Below, in pieces: positions 53,799 to 62,559 of a DNA stretch of 64,000 nt. The stretch covers positions 434,001 through 498,000 of the forward strand of contig JAKVCS010000001.1 of the NCBI GenBank assembly GCA_022448365.1, in the 5' to 3' direction. The notes below the pieces were generated by a model that searched no databases, was not told the origin of the DNA, and worked only from the letters and a program-made list of their open reading frames with translations. The position numbers and the translations under genes were made by a program. How positions within the stretch are numbered: position 1 is the first letter of the stretch; the number at the start of each line of letters is the position of its first letter. The DNA is from Saccharospirillaceae bacterium. Its GTDB lineage: Bacteria; Pseudomonadota; Gammaproteobacteria; Pseudomonadales; Oceanobacteraceae.

Positions 53799-54371
53799 CT
53801 AAATACTCGCAGCCAATCTGGTAACTTTTTCGTGCCAACCTTCGATATCCTTATGCTTCGACGATATTACCGGACCAAAATATGTAGTCCGGTTGTTCTT
53901 GATACCAGAAAAATCTAACACGGTTCTCTTTAAATGCTTGTAAATCACATTACCTTGAATGTATTTATACCAGAAAACCGGAGTATCAAGCGTAACAATC
54001 ATTTCCGCCGTTTTACCTTTCAATAGCTTCTTGGGTATCGCCTTACCTTCTTCGTATTTAAACGCAAAACCCGGAAGAAACGTCCTGTCTATGAGTCCTT
54101 TGAACTTTGCCGGTACCGTACCCCACCAAACAGGAGAGAGAATGACTATGTGTTCAGCCCATGAAATCAGTGCTTGTGTATTCACTAAATCAGGTTCCAG
54201 CTGCTGAATCGTTTGATAACCCTCCTTCAAGTCTGGAGTGAAATCCAGGTCACCAATGTGAATCACCTTCACTTCATATTGACTATTAACGCTATCCGTA
54301 TACTGGTTCGCTAATGACTTGGTTAAGCTATCAGTTTTAGGATTTGCGTTTATCACCAGTACTCTTTTCAC
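53799..54371 (-). CDS. NAD(P)H dehydrogenase (quinone)/flavodoxin-fold protein
   Basis: 190 aa. Flavodoxin_2 fold: VLVINANPKTDSLTKSL, ISWAEHIVILSPVWWGTVPAKFKGLIDRTF (the P-V-W-W loop binds FMN/FAD). It resembles MdaB/YwrO-type quinone reductases. GTG start at 54371 is preceded by GAGGTG. Its promoter region carries an operator palindrome 20 bp upstream and the divergent TetR gene, so repression by that TetR is likely. Role: two-electron reduction of quinones or electrophiles. Confidence 0.9.
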   Translation of the reverse strand: MKRVLVINANPKTDSLTKSLANQYTDSVNSQYEVKVIHIGDLDFTPDLKEGYQTIQQLEPDLVNTQALISWAEHIVILSPVWWGTVPAKFKGLIDRTFLPGFAFKYEEGKAIPKKLLKGKTAEMIVTLDTPVFWYKYIQGNVIYKHLKRTVLDFSGIKNNRTTYFGPVISSKHKDIEGWHEKVTRLAASI

Positions 54372-54390
54372 AGTTCACCTCACAAGACAA

Positions 54391-54412
54391 AACTGGGTCA
54401 AGCGACCCAGTT
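54391..54412. promoter_or_regulatory. TetR operator 1
   Basis: Arms AACTGGGTC (54391-54399) and GACCCAGTT (54404-54412), a perfect palindrome with a four-base centre, 20 bp upstream of the flavoprotein start. It shares its half site with the second operator 59 bp away. Confidence 0.75.
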
Positions 54413-54449
54413 ATTGAGACTAGAGCCATACAAACAGATTGTCAATATA

Positions 54450-54471
54450 AACTGGGTCGATTGACCCATTG
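54450..54471. promoter_or_regulatory. TetR operator 2
   Basis: Left arm AACTGGGTC (54450-54458), four-base centre, right arm GACCCATT (54463-54470), nearly identical to operator 1. It lies 57 bp upstream of the tetR TTG start. Confidence 0.7.
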
Positions 54472-54527
54472 AGATTCGTAATATAACCTGAGCCTCAATC
54501 AGAATATTTGATCTAAAGGGTAACCAG

Positions 54528-55136
54528 TTGAGTAATCGAGGTGTTGAAACCAAAGGACAGATTATGGACGCAGCCCTGTCCGTATTAAAAGTCTCAGGTG
54601 TGGAAGGCCTTACGATGCGTGGCGTTGCTGCGACAGCAGGCCGGAGTCTCAATAATATCCAGCATCATTTTAAGAATAAACAGGTTCTTTTAAACGCCTT
54701 AACAGAACACTACTTCGACCAGTGTAATGACACACTTCAACAATATTCTCCTGGAAAACTGCCCACTGATCCGAAACAAGAACTGTATAACCTTATTCTG
54801 TTCGTACTAAAACAAACGGAGCAAATCAACGATGCCTGTATCGTGTTCAGGGAGCTTTGGGCTGTATCAATGCGCGATAGAGAGATTGAAGATAAACTCA
54901 ACCAGTTTTATTCCGCATCAGTGGAAAAGTTATGTTCATTCTGGGAGCAGTATGATGAAAATAACGCAGCACATGCGGCTGCAATACTGCTACCGTACAT
55001 TGAAGGCTACTCCATACAACACAAAGCGCTACCGATTACTACCGATGAAATTGCGAAGATGCTTACGGATATTATTTATTCTGTGCTGACACGAGAAATC
55101 AATGCCGCGGGCGAACCCTCCCACATTCCGTTTTAG
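54528..55136 (+). CDS. TetR-family transcriptional regulator
   Basis: 202 aa. N-terminal HTH (about 8-55): KGQIMDAALSVLKVSGVEGLTMRGVAATAGRS in the usual pattern, recognition helix NNIQHHFKNK. The C-terminal ligand domain is helical (about 70-195). TTG start at 54528 follows AAGGG by seven bases. It is divergent from the flavodoxin-like oxidoreductase, and two matching palindromic operators lie between them, which indicates autoregulation and repression of that enzyme. Ligand unknown, perhaps a quinone. Confidence 0.93.
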   Translation: MSNRGVETKGQIMDAALSVLKVSGVEGLTMRGVAATAGRSLNNIQHHFKNKQVLLNALTEHYFDQCNDTLQQYSPGKLPTDPKQELYNLILFVLKQTEQINDACIVFRELWAVSMRDREIEDKLNQFYSASVEKLCSFWEQYDENNAAHAAAILLPYIEGYSIQHKALPITTDEIAKMLTDIIYSVLTREINAAGEPSHIPF

Positions 55137-55189
55137 GCTTAATCTCCATCATTTAATTATAACCGATGCTCTTGCTGATCGTGCCCAGC

Positions 55190-55555
55190 TTACACATTCT
55201 GGGCGAAACGCCATAGTACACCGCTTGGATCGAATACCACGAATTCAAGCATGCCCCAGGGCTGCTGATTAACTTCAGAAATTTTAACCTTATATTTATC
55301 CGCTATCCGTGAATCTTTAATAGATTGATGCCAACAATAAACATCTTCTACAAGCATGTGCATCATGAAGTTCTCAGCGCTACTCTTTTGATAAAAATCC
55401 TGAAGTAAGAAGCTGGAACTTCCATGATGGAAATAAGCAATACCATCGGTGTCTGATGCCAAAGTAAAGCCCATATCCGCATAAAAGGCTTTCGATAAAT
55501 CAAAGTCCTTTGCCGGTACGAATGCCTTTATTTCGATTGTATTCAGATTGCTCAA
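55190..55555 (-). CDS. VOC-family (glyoxalase-like) protein
   Basis: 121 aa, one VOC unit: IEIKAFVPAKDFDLSKAFYADMGF, then YFHHGSSSFLLQDFY and GMLEFVVFDPSGVLWRFAQ. Metal-ligand Glu of the last strand is present (LEFVV), while the first His is replaced by Lys/Glu in IEIKAF. Members bind antibiotics or metal cofactors, or are isomerases; function not specified. Convergent with the tetR gene. Confidence 0.85.
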   Translation of the reverse strand: MSNLNTIEIKAFVPAKDFDLSKAFYADMGFTLASDTDGIAYFHHGSSSFLLQDFYQKSSAENFMMHMLVEDVYCWHQSIKDSRIADKYKVKISEVNQQPWGMLEFVVFDPSGVLWRFAQNV

Positions 55556-55662
55556 TGCTCAACTCTCCTTTCGGTTCTTATGGTCGTTATGTTGTATTGG
55601 TTAGAATAGCATTACCTCTTTCTGACATAACGGCACCAGCCATAAAGGGCATGAAATGCCCT

Positions 55663-57726
55663 CTATCGATTCGGCCCGTTATAGCTTGGGTCGTGTGCAT
55701 CCATAATAGCCTTAGCTATCGCTTTCAGATCCGTTTGGTAACCATCATCCAACGTGTACGTGTCCAGGTCGATACCATAGATCGCATCGATCCAGATGTA
55801 TTCGACCAAATCCTTTAGCAGTTGACCTCCATGCCCTTTGTAGTCTGTGAATAGTGAACTTTCGCTGTTACCCTCAAAATTGTCTATATCGGTCAGGTTG
55901 CCCGCCTCAAACCGGGTTCGTAACTCATTTACCCCTGCACCGTATGGAATGGTGTAGATGACTACGCCCGGATACTGCGAACGCAGGTCGTCGACTGCTG
56001 GTAACACCAAGGTGTTGTAAAACAGCTCCCAGATTTCGCTGTATTCTGCTGCGTCAGCATAGTCGGTGGGATAATCAATCCATGGTATGCCAATGAAGAA
56101 TTCAGTATCTGGATTTTGTGCCAGTGCGTAGTCAAACCAGCTTTTCCAGCCGTCCAGCGACAATATCGGGTCGCCGTCAGGTGTGAGTGCTGAGTCACCG
56201 TCTGCGGTGAGCTGCCAATCGCAACAGGTCATACCAAATACGTCGACATCGCCGGCATTCAGTACCGCTTGTATATTATTGCGATGCTCCGCATCCTTCC
56301 ATAGTGACAAAGGTGTACCCGAGGCACCGCCTGAAAACTCGACGCTCTGACTATGACCGTCAACGCCCGTGCGTGAAGCGTGAAAAGGCATCTCATCGGC
56401 AAACGGCCGGAAGAAACTGTGGCCCATCATCATCATTTTATCGCCGGGAATAAGCGTGGGCTTGGCAGCAAACGGAGGCTGTGGATTATCCGCGAGAATC
56501 CGGCCAATAAACGCATCCACGATGTCCTGCGCGGGTGATACATAATTGGTGGGCACGTGGGTTTCACCTGGCAATAAACTCACTTGATGCGGACTGTTTG
56601 GCTGATTATTCACCGACTCTGTAAGCTCTTCCCAGACATACTCACAATTGGTCAGACCGCGCACGGCGGCTTCAGGTACAGCCGATTGATGGCCGATGCA
56701 GAATGGGTCCTGATCACCGCCAATAAACAATACCGGCACGTCATCGAAGCCAGCGTCAATACGGTCTTCTGCGGCTGAACCTTGGTCAATATCAGCAAAA
56801 TAGCCAATTTTATCCGACGCCTTTTTCGAGTCGTAGCCGCTTTGATAGGGGGAGTTCCCTGCAAATTCGTCCAGTAATGGCAGCGCTCGCTCGCCCAGAT
56901 AGAAATCCGAGACGATTCCGGTTAACTCGATGCCTTCAGCTGCATAGCTTATCGCCAGATTAAAGGCGCCAATGCCACCAGCACTGGTGCCATGAGCAAA
57001 TACATGGGTCGTTGGATAATTCGCTACGGTGTAATCCAGCGCAGCCATGGTCGCCTGCATACCGTTGACTTCAGCAGCAGGATCGGGGTGATTCAGATAA
57101 GGGGTTCCCAGGCCAGAATACAAATCATGGTCACACATTGAAACCAACAGCAAGCGGTAGCCCTCCTGCAGACGCCGGGTCAGGGTAATGTCCTGACGCT
57201 CTCCATTTTCAGTCGTTCTTGTTTGCAATTGAGTGACGAGGAAGTCGTTAAAGGTTTCTTCGTGATTCCAGGAGTCTTCCGTTTGCCCGTTAGTGCCGAA
57301 GTAGGCGCCGTTTTCGCCGTAATAACCACTCCCACCACCGTGTAAATAAACCCACAGAGGGGCTTCATCATTGGCACTACCATTGACAGGATTGACAACC
57401 ATGAAGGTGTAGTAACCACTGAGGCCACATTCGTAAGTGCTGTTGCGATAGAATTCAAATTCAAACGTTTCAGCCGTATCAGTTTGAGTAAGACTGTCGG
57501 CGGCGTTAATACCAGCCGTTGTCCGAACTACCGGCAACGCGTTTGACGGATCGCTTGCACCGCTTGAGTACTCCTCATCCGCCGTATTTTCATCACCCGC
57601 GTCACTGGCACTGCCTTCATCACACCCTGCGATCATTAACCAGACTGGCAGACAGAGAATGATCATTCTGAGAACAGACAGGGTTCGTACCCCAGACGTT
57701 CGATCGGCGTTGTTAGTCAACATCAT
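55663..57726 (-). CDS. Two-domain lipoprotein hydrolase (alpha/beta plus SGNH-like)
   Basis: 687 aa. A lipoprotein signal ends MIAGC with Cys35. An acidic linker is followed by an alpha/beta-hydrolase domain (about 95-400): oxyanion HGGG near 129 and nucleophile elbow HGTSAGG (S248), as in esterase/carboxylesterase folds. A second domain (about 425-660) starts MMMMGHSFF, the block-I position of an SGNH/GDSL hydrolase, and ends with TDYKGHGGQL, a D..H-type block V. I chose the ATG at 57726 because GAGGAG lies eight bases upstream; a longer reading to 57789 starts with TTG and prepends a basic stretch. Exported esterase or polysaccharide deacetylase is a guess. Confidence 0.8.
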   Translation of the reverse strand: MMLTNNADRTSGVRTLSVLRMIILCLPVWLMIAGCDEGSASDAGDENTADEEYSSGASDPSNALPVVRTTAGINAADSLTQTDTAETFEFEFYRNSTYECGLSGYYTFMVVNPVNGSANDEAPLWVYLHGGGSGYYGENGAYFGTNGQTEDSWNHEETFNDFLVTQLQTRTTENGERQDITLTRRLQEGYRLLLVSMCDHDLYSGLGTPYLNHPDPAAEVNGMQATMAALDYTVANYPTTHVFAHGTSAGGIGAFNLAISYAAEGIELTGIVSDFYLGERALPLLDEFAGNSPYQSGYDSKKASDKIGYFADIDQGSAAEDRIDAGFDDVPVLFIGGDQDPFCIGHQSAVPEAAVRGLTNCEYVWEELTESVNNQPNSPHQVSLLPGETHVPTNYVSPAQDIVDAFIGRILADNPQPPFAAKPTLIPGDKMMMMGHSFFRPFADEMPFHASRTGVDGHSQSVEFSGGASGTPLSLWKDAEHRNNIQAVLNAGDVDVFGMTCCDWQLTADGDSALTPDGDPILSLDGWKSWFDYALAQNPDTEFFIGIPWIDYPTDYADAAEYSEIWELFYNTLVLPAVDDLRSQYPGVVIYTIPYGAGVNELRTRFEAGNLTDIDNFEGNSESSLFTDYKGHGGQLLKDLVEYIWIDAIYGIDLDTYTLDDGYQTDLKAIAKAIMDAHDPSYNGPNR

Positions 57727-57801
57727 ATTGGCAACTCCTCGCTGCATGGCTTTACGTACTAAACGCGCAAGCCGTCGAGTGGTTGACAATGGATGATAAA
57801 A

Positions 57802-57835
57802 AAACCGCCTGCTATCGTAGATAACAGACGGTTTT
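57802..57835 (-). terminator. Terminator of the RND pump operon
   Basis: Fourteen-base arms AACCGCCTGCTATC and GATAACAGACGGTT with two G-U pairs and loop GTAG; on the minus strand followed by a run of eight T. It lies between the permease stop and the lipoprotein gene start. Confidence 0.9.
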
Positions 57836-57868
57836 AAACTAAACCACTTATCGTTCAGGCGTTAAGAA

Positions 57869-60800
57869 TTAACGCTCAGCTTCTTTGCGTTTGTCTTTAT
57901 CAAAGGCGGTCATCGCCATGTAGAACACCGGGGTAAACAGCAGACCAAAGAAGGTCACCCCCAACATACCGGCGAACACTGCATTCCCCATGGCCTGGCG
58001 CATTTCTGCGCCGGCACCGGTTGCCAGCACCAGAGGTACGACACCCGCGGTAAACGCAATGGACGTCATCAGAATCGGACGTAAACGCAATCGACAAGCT
58101 TCCAGAATCGCGTCCAATCGCGATAAACCACCCCGGTTACGATCACGAGCAAATTCCACCATTAAAATGGCGTTTTTACAGGCCAGTGCCACCAATACAA
58201 TCAAGGCGATTCGGGTAAAGATATTGTTATCACCACCATCGATAGCGACGCCTAACAGTGCCGATAAAATGGTCATGGGTACGATTAAAATAATCGCCAT
58301 TGGCAAGGTCAGACTCTCATACGTTGCTGCTAACACCAGGAAGACCAACAGCACCACCAGCGGAAAGATATAGACCATAGTGTTACCGGCCAGAATCTGC
58401 TGATAAGTGACTTCGGTCCATTCGTAGGCAATACCATCCGGCAGGTTTTCATCCAGAATTTTGCTCATCGCAGCCAGCGCCTGATCTGAGCTGTAACCCG
58501 GTGATGGATTACCGTTCAATTCGGCACTCATATAACCGTTGTAGCGCATAACCCGATCCGGCCCTGTGGTTGGTTTGATTTCTACCATCGCCCCCAGAGG
58601 CACCATCTCACCGGCCGCATTACGCACTTCTAAGCGCAGAATATGTTCCGGGTCTAAGCGGTATTGTGCATCCGCCTGAGCATTAACCTGATAAGTCCGG
58701 CCAAACAGGTTGAAGTCATTCACATACACAGAACCCAGATAAATCTGCAACGCATCAAACACTTCACTCAGTGGCACGCCCTGTAGCAATGCCTGCTCGC
58801 GGTCAACACTGATATCCAGCTGCGGTACCTGAATACGGAAACTGGAGAATAATCCAGTTAATGCCGGGTCTTGCCAGCCCATGCCCTGAACTTTTTGCAG
58901 CGCTGCAAATAAGGCATCAAAACCTAAGTTGCCGCGATCTTCCAGCTGCACTTTAAAACCACCAGTGGTACCCAGTCCCAAAATGGGAGGTGGTGGGAAT
59001 ACCGCCACAAACGCTTCATCAATGGCGCCATATTGAGCATTCAGTGCACCTGCAATGGCAAACGCATTTTGTGATGGGTCACCTTTGCGCGCTTCAAACG
59101 ATTTTAAAGGCAGGAATACAATGGCGGCGTTCGATGAATTAACAAAGCCGTTAGCAGATAAACCTGGAAAACCAATGGCATTGGCCACACCTGGATTTGC
59201 CAGGGCGATGCCGGTCATTTCACGCACCACTTGTTCGGTACGATCAAGGCTGGAAGCGTCCGGCAATTGCGCAATCGCCACCAGGTACTGTTTATCCTGT
59301 GCCGGGATAAAACCACCCGGCACATCGTTAAACACTTTCCCGGTTAACGCTAATAGACCGAAATACACCAGACCAACAATGGCACCAAAACGAATCAAAC
59401 GGCGCACGGCACCTTCATACAGGTCCGAGCTTTTATCGAATAAACGGTTGAATGGACGGAATAACCAGGCACCAAAGATTTTATCCATGCCGCGGGTTAA
59501 TGCGTCTGGTTTGTCGTCATGACCTTTCAACAAAATGGCTGACAGCGCCGGAGATAAAGTCAGCGAGTTAAAGGCTGAAATTAACGTTGAAATGGTGATT
59601 GTCAAAGCGAACTGTTTATAGAACTGGCCACTTAACCCCTGAATAAAGGCAGTTGGAATAAAGACCGCACACAGTACCAGTGCAATGGCAATAATTGGCC
59701 CGGTTACTTCAGTCATCGCTTGTTTGGTAGCTTCAACCGGTGACAAACCATTGCCGATATTACGCTCGACATTTTCAACCACCACGATGGCGTCATCCAC
59801 CACGATACCAATCGCCAATACTAAGCCGAACAACGACAGCGTATTAATCGATACACCTAACCATTGCATCACCGCAAAGGTACCAATTAATGACACCGGT
59901 ACCGCAATTAACGGAATAATCGACGCACGCCAGGTTTGCAGGAATAAAATAACCACCAATACCACCAGCACAATCGCTTCCAGCAGTGTGGTGATTACCG
60001 CATCAATCGACCCACGTACAAAGACCGTAGGATCGTATGCAATCTCATAGCTCATACCGGCCGGGAAGTTTTCTGACAGCTCCGCCATTTTTGCCCGTAC
60101 CGCATCCGACAGCGCAATGGCGTTCGAACCCGGGCGCTGAAAAATCGGAATGGCAATCGCATTCTGGCCGTCTAACAACGAGCGCAATGCATAGGTATTT
60201 TCACCGAGTTCAACACGAGCAACGTCTTTTAAGCGGGTAATAGCGCCCTGTTCACCGACACGAATTACGATGTTCTGGAATTCTTCTACCGTGCTTAAAC
60301 GCCCCTGCACATTCAGCAAAATCTGAAACTGATTTTCACGCACCATAGGTTGTGCGCCCAGAGTACCCGCCGCCACCTGACGGTTTTGCTGGCGTACTGC
60401 GGTTATGACATCACCCGCGGTTAAACGGCGTTCCGCCAGCGCTTCTGGTTGTAACCACAAACGCATGGAATAAGAACCACCACCAAACAGCTGAACATTA
60501 CCCACACCTTCAACCGCTTTTAGTTCGTCTTCGATATAAATATCGCCATAGTTGGCCAGATAACTGTTATCACGCGAGCCATCCGGCGAAAAAATATGCA
60601 CCACCATGGTGAGGTTCGGTGAGGCTTTTTCGACGGTGACACCGAAACGTTGTACTTCCTGCGGTAAGCGCGGTAATGCCGTATTAACACGGTTCTGAAC
60701 CTGTTGCTGTGCCCGGTCTAAATCGGTGCCCAGCTTCAGGGTAATGGTTAATGTCATGCGGCCATCAGCGGTCGACTGCGACGACTGATACAACATATTG

Positions 60801-61024
60801 TCGAGGCCGGCCATTTCCTGCTCCAGCGGTGACGCTACGGTATCGGCAATCACCTTCGGGTTAGCACCAGGATAGTTAGCGGTTACTACCACCGTTGGTG
60901 GCACCACTTCCGGGTATTCGCTTACCGGTAACTGGAATAATGAAATGCTGCCACCGATTAAAATCAGCAACGACAATACCGATGCAAAAATCGGCCGGTT
61001 AATAAAAAAGTGACTGAAATTCAT
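57869..61024 (-). CDS. RND efflux permease (HAE1 family)
   Basis: 1051 aa, 12 transmembrane segments with two large periplasmic loops (about 40-335 and 570-870). N-terminal NFSHFFINRPIFASVLSLL, the proton-relay segment GIVVDDAIVVVENVERN with the two Asp of TM4, and the C-terminal FARDRNRGGLSRLDAILEACRLRLRPILMTSIAF are typical of MexF/OqxB-type multidrug pumps. It transports hydrophobic drugs out through an adaptor and outer-membrane channel. The adaptor gene is 24 bp upstream on the same strand; no OMF gene is present, so it must use an unlinked TolC-like channel. Confidence 0.95.
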   Translation of the reverse strand: MNFSHFFINRPIFASVLSLLILIGGSISLFQLPVSEYPEVVPPTVVVTANYPGANPKVIADTVASPLEQEMAGLDNMLYQSSQSTADGRMTLTITLKLGTDLDRAQQQVQNRVNTALPRLPQEVQRFGVTVEKASPNLTMVVHIFSPDGSRDNSYLANYGDIYIEDELKAVEGVGNVQLFGGGSYSMRLWLQPEALAERRLTAGDVITAVRQQNRQVAAGTLGAQPMVRENQFQILLNVQGRLSTVEEFQNIVIRVGEQGAITRLKDVARVELGENTYALRSLLDGQNAIAIPIFQRPGSNAIALSDAVRAKMAELSENFPAGMSYEIAYDPTVFVRGSIDAVITTLLEAIVLVVLVVILFLQTWRASIIPLIAVPVSLIGTFAVMQWLGVSINTLSLFGLVLAIGIVVDDAIVVVENVERNIGNGLSPVEATKQAMTEVTGPIIAIALVLCAVFIPTAFIQGLSGQFYKQFALTITISTLISAFNSLTLSPALSAILLKGHDDKPDALTRGMDKIFGAWLFRPFNRLFDKSSDLYEGAVRRLIRFGAIVGLVYFGLLALTGKVFNDVPGGFIPAQDKQYLVAIAQLPDASSLDRTEQVVREMTGIALANPGVANAIGFPGLSANGFVNSSNAAIVFLPLKSFEARKGDPSQNAFAIAGALNAQYGAIDEAFVAVFPPPPILGLGTTGGFKVQLEDRGNLGFDALFAALQKVQGMGWQDPALTGLFSSFRIQVPQLDISVDREQALLQGVPLSEVFDALQIYLGSVYVNDFNLFGRTYQVNAQADAQYRLDPEHILRLEVRNAAGEMVPLGAMVEIKPTTGPDRVMRYNGYMSAELNGNPSPGYSSDQALAAMSKILDENLPDGIAYEWTEVTYQQILAGNTMVYIFPLVVLLVFLVLAATYESLTLPMAIILIVPMTILSALLGVAIDGGDNNIFTRIALIVLVALACKNAILMVEFARDRNRGGLSRLDAILEACRLRLRPILMTSIAFTAGVVPLVLATGAGAEMRQAMGNAVFAGMLGVTFFGLLFTPVFYMAMTAFDKDKRKEAER

Positions 61025-61048
61025 CTGCGCATATCTCCCGAATCAGTA

Positions 61049-62248
61049 CTATTCGACCAGCGCCACGGCGCTGCTCTTCACAGAATTTTCGATGCGGGTC
61101 AGCGGAATTTTTTTATCCAGCACTGAGATGTCAACGTCCACTTCCCGTGGCTCAATCGGCATGCCAGGGCCAACGCGGGCCGGACCATTAACCGCAATAC
61201 GGTCACCTTCTTTTAATCCGGTTTTAATCACACGTAAGCTGCCGATACGGGTACCCAAAGTTACCAGGCGATATGCCAGTTTATTTTCGACATCAACCGT
61301 TAATACAAAACGGTTTTTCAGATCGGTGCCAATCGCCGTTTCCGGTACCAGAATGCTGCTGGTTTGCTGGTGAGGGGCAATACGCACACGGGCAAACGCC
61401 CCCGGACGTAATTTGTTGCTGTCGGTTGGGAACGTGCCACGCACTCGCAGAGTGCCGGTATTAAAATCAACACGGTTATCGATAAAGTCGAGTACACCCA
61501 TGTGGCCGTAATCGTCTTCACCGGTTAATTGCAAATACACCGCCAATTGAGTGTCGGCAGTAACATCAGCGAACTGAGCATTCCAGGTACGTTCATCGAT
61601 ATCAAAATAAGCGTGAACCTGTTCCGTCGATACCAGATTGGTTAATACACTGGCATTGGCATTAACCGTGTTGCCCGGTTGGATAAAGGCATTCGAGGTG
61701 TTGCCATTTAATGGCGAGCGAATCTCGGTAAATTCCAGATTCAGGCGCGCAGCTTCCAATGCGGCTTCAACCGAAGCCAGCTCTGCACGACGTTGTTGCG
61801 CCTGAAATATCCGGGCGTCAGCCTCTTCCGCAGAGATGGCTTTGTTTTTACGCAAACTGGAGCTGCGGCGTTCTTCTAACTCAGCCTGTTTTAAGGCGGC
61901 TTTCGCGGCATCACGCTGAGCTTTTAAACGATTCACCTCTGCAGCAAACGGACGAGGGTCCAATTTTACCAACAGGTCGCCTTGATCAACCCGGCTGCCT
62001 TCGGTGAATTCGATGGATTCAATCACACCGCTGACGCGAGGACGCAATTCAACAGTCTGAGGCGCCTGCAAACGGGTGGTGAAATTACTCCAATCGACCA
62101 CATCTGCAGTAACAACACGGGCAACATCAATCGGTTGCAATGGTTGCTGCGTCGCGCCTTGTGGAGTATCCGCCTGCTCTGATGAGCAGGATGCCAACAA
62201 TACCGCTGCACTCAACATGGCTACCAACGGTAATTTGAATGATTTCAT
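61049..62248 (-). CDS. RND periplasmic adaptor (MFP) lipoprotein
   Basis: 399 aa. Lipoprotein signal ending LASC (C21). Barrel-sandwich and lipoyl segments: VELRPRVSGVIESIEFTEGSRV, DQGDLLVKLDPRPF, the alpha-hairpin (about 100-165) and IRSPLNGNTSNAFIQPGNTV. Membrane-proximal domain at the C-terminus. It links the permease to an outer-membrane channel. First gene of the operon; a 16-bp palindrome lies about 95-110 bp upstream. Confidence 0.95.
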   Translation of the reverse strand: MKSFKLPLVAMLSAAVLLASCSSEQADTPQGATQQPLQPIDVARVVTADVVDWSNFTTRLQAPQTVELRPRVSGVIESIEFTEGSRVDQGDLLVKLDPRPFAAEVNRLKAQRDAAKAALKQAELEERRSSSLRKNKAISAEEADARIFQAQQRRAELASVEAALEAARLNLEFTEIRSPLNGNTSNAFIQPGNTVNANASVLTNLVSTEQVHAYFDIDERTWNAQFADVTADTQLAVYLQLTGEDDYGHMGVLDFIDNRVDFNTGTLRVRGTFPTDSNKLRPGAFARVRIAPHQQTSSILVPETAIGTDLKNRFVLTVDVENKLAYRLVTLGTRIGSLRVIKTGLKEGDRIAVNGPARVGPGMPIEPREVDVDISVLDKKIPLTRIENSVKSSAVALVE

Positions 62249-62559
62249 AGCTTAAATTTCCCTGAAAAGGGCCTCCCAATTGATGGAGCACACTTTACGC
62301 GCGCGGAAAGTTGCCAACAATGCATCCTTTTAGCATCGATTTGTTCCATAAATGGAACTAAAGATAGGGCATATCAGGTCAGATTGAATGCAAAGCCGGG
62401 CACTCTACACTATTAATATTTATAACAACAGATAGCCGCTTGACTGACAGCTGGCTATTACGCGCCAACTGCAGTCCTTTAGTGGGATTAATCAGGGGAG
62501 AATTCGTCAGGCATCGGTACTGACTATTGAGCGAATCGGACTGTGCTGACGCCGGATCG
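62249..62559. other. Intergenic region between the RND operon and cmoB
   Basis: About 310 bp without a gene. It holds the GTTCCAT/ATGGAAC palindrome (62343-62358), an AT-rich stretch (62408-62430) that could contain the RND promoter, and an ATAGCC/GGCTAT inverted repeat near 62431-62457. No regulator gene. Confidence 0.6.
62343..62358. promoter_or_regulatory. Palindrome upstream of the RND operon
   Basis: Arms GTTCCAT (62343-62349) and ATGGAAC (62352-62358) with centre AA, 95 bp before the adaptor start. A probable regulator-binding site; the regulator is not in the window vicinity. Confidence 0.5.

Noticed and set aside
58000-60240. Plus-strand frames opposite the RND permease gene
   Set aside because: Antisense readings of a recognised 1051-aa permease; Ala/Thr/Asn-rich with no motif.
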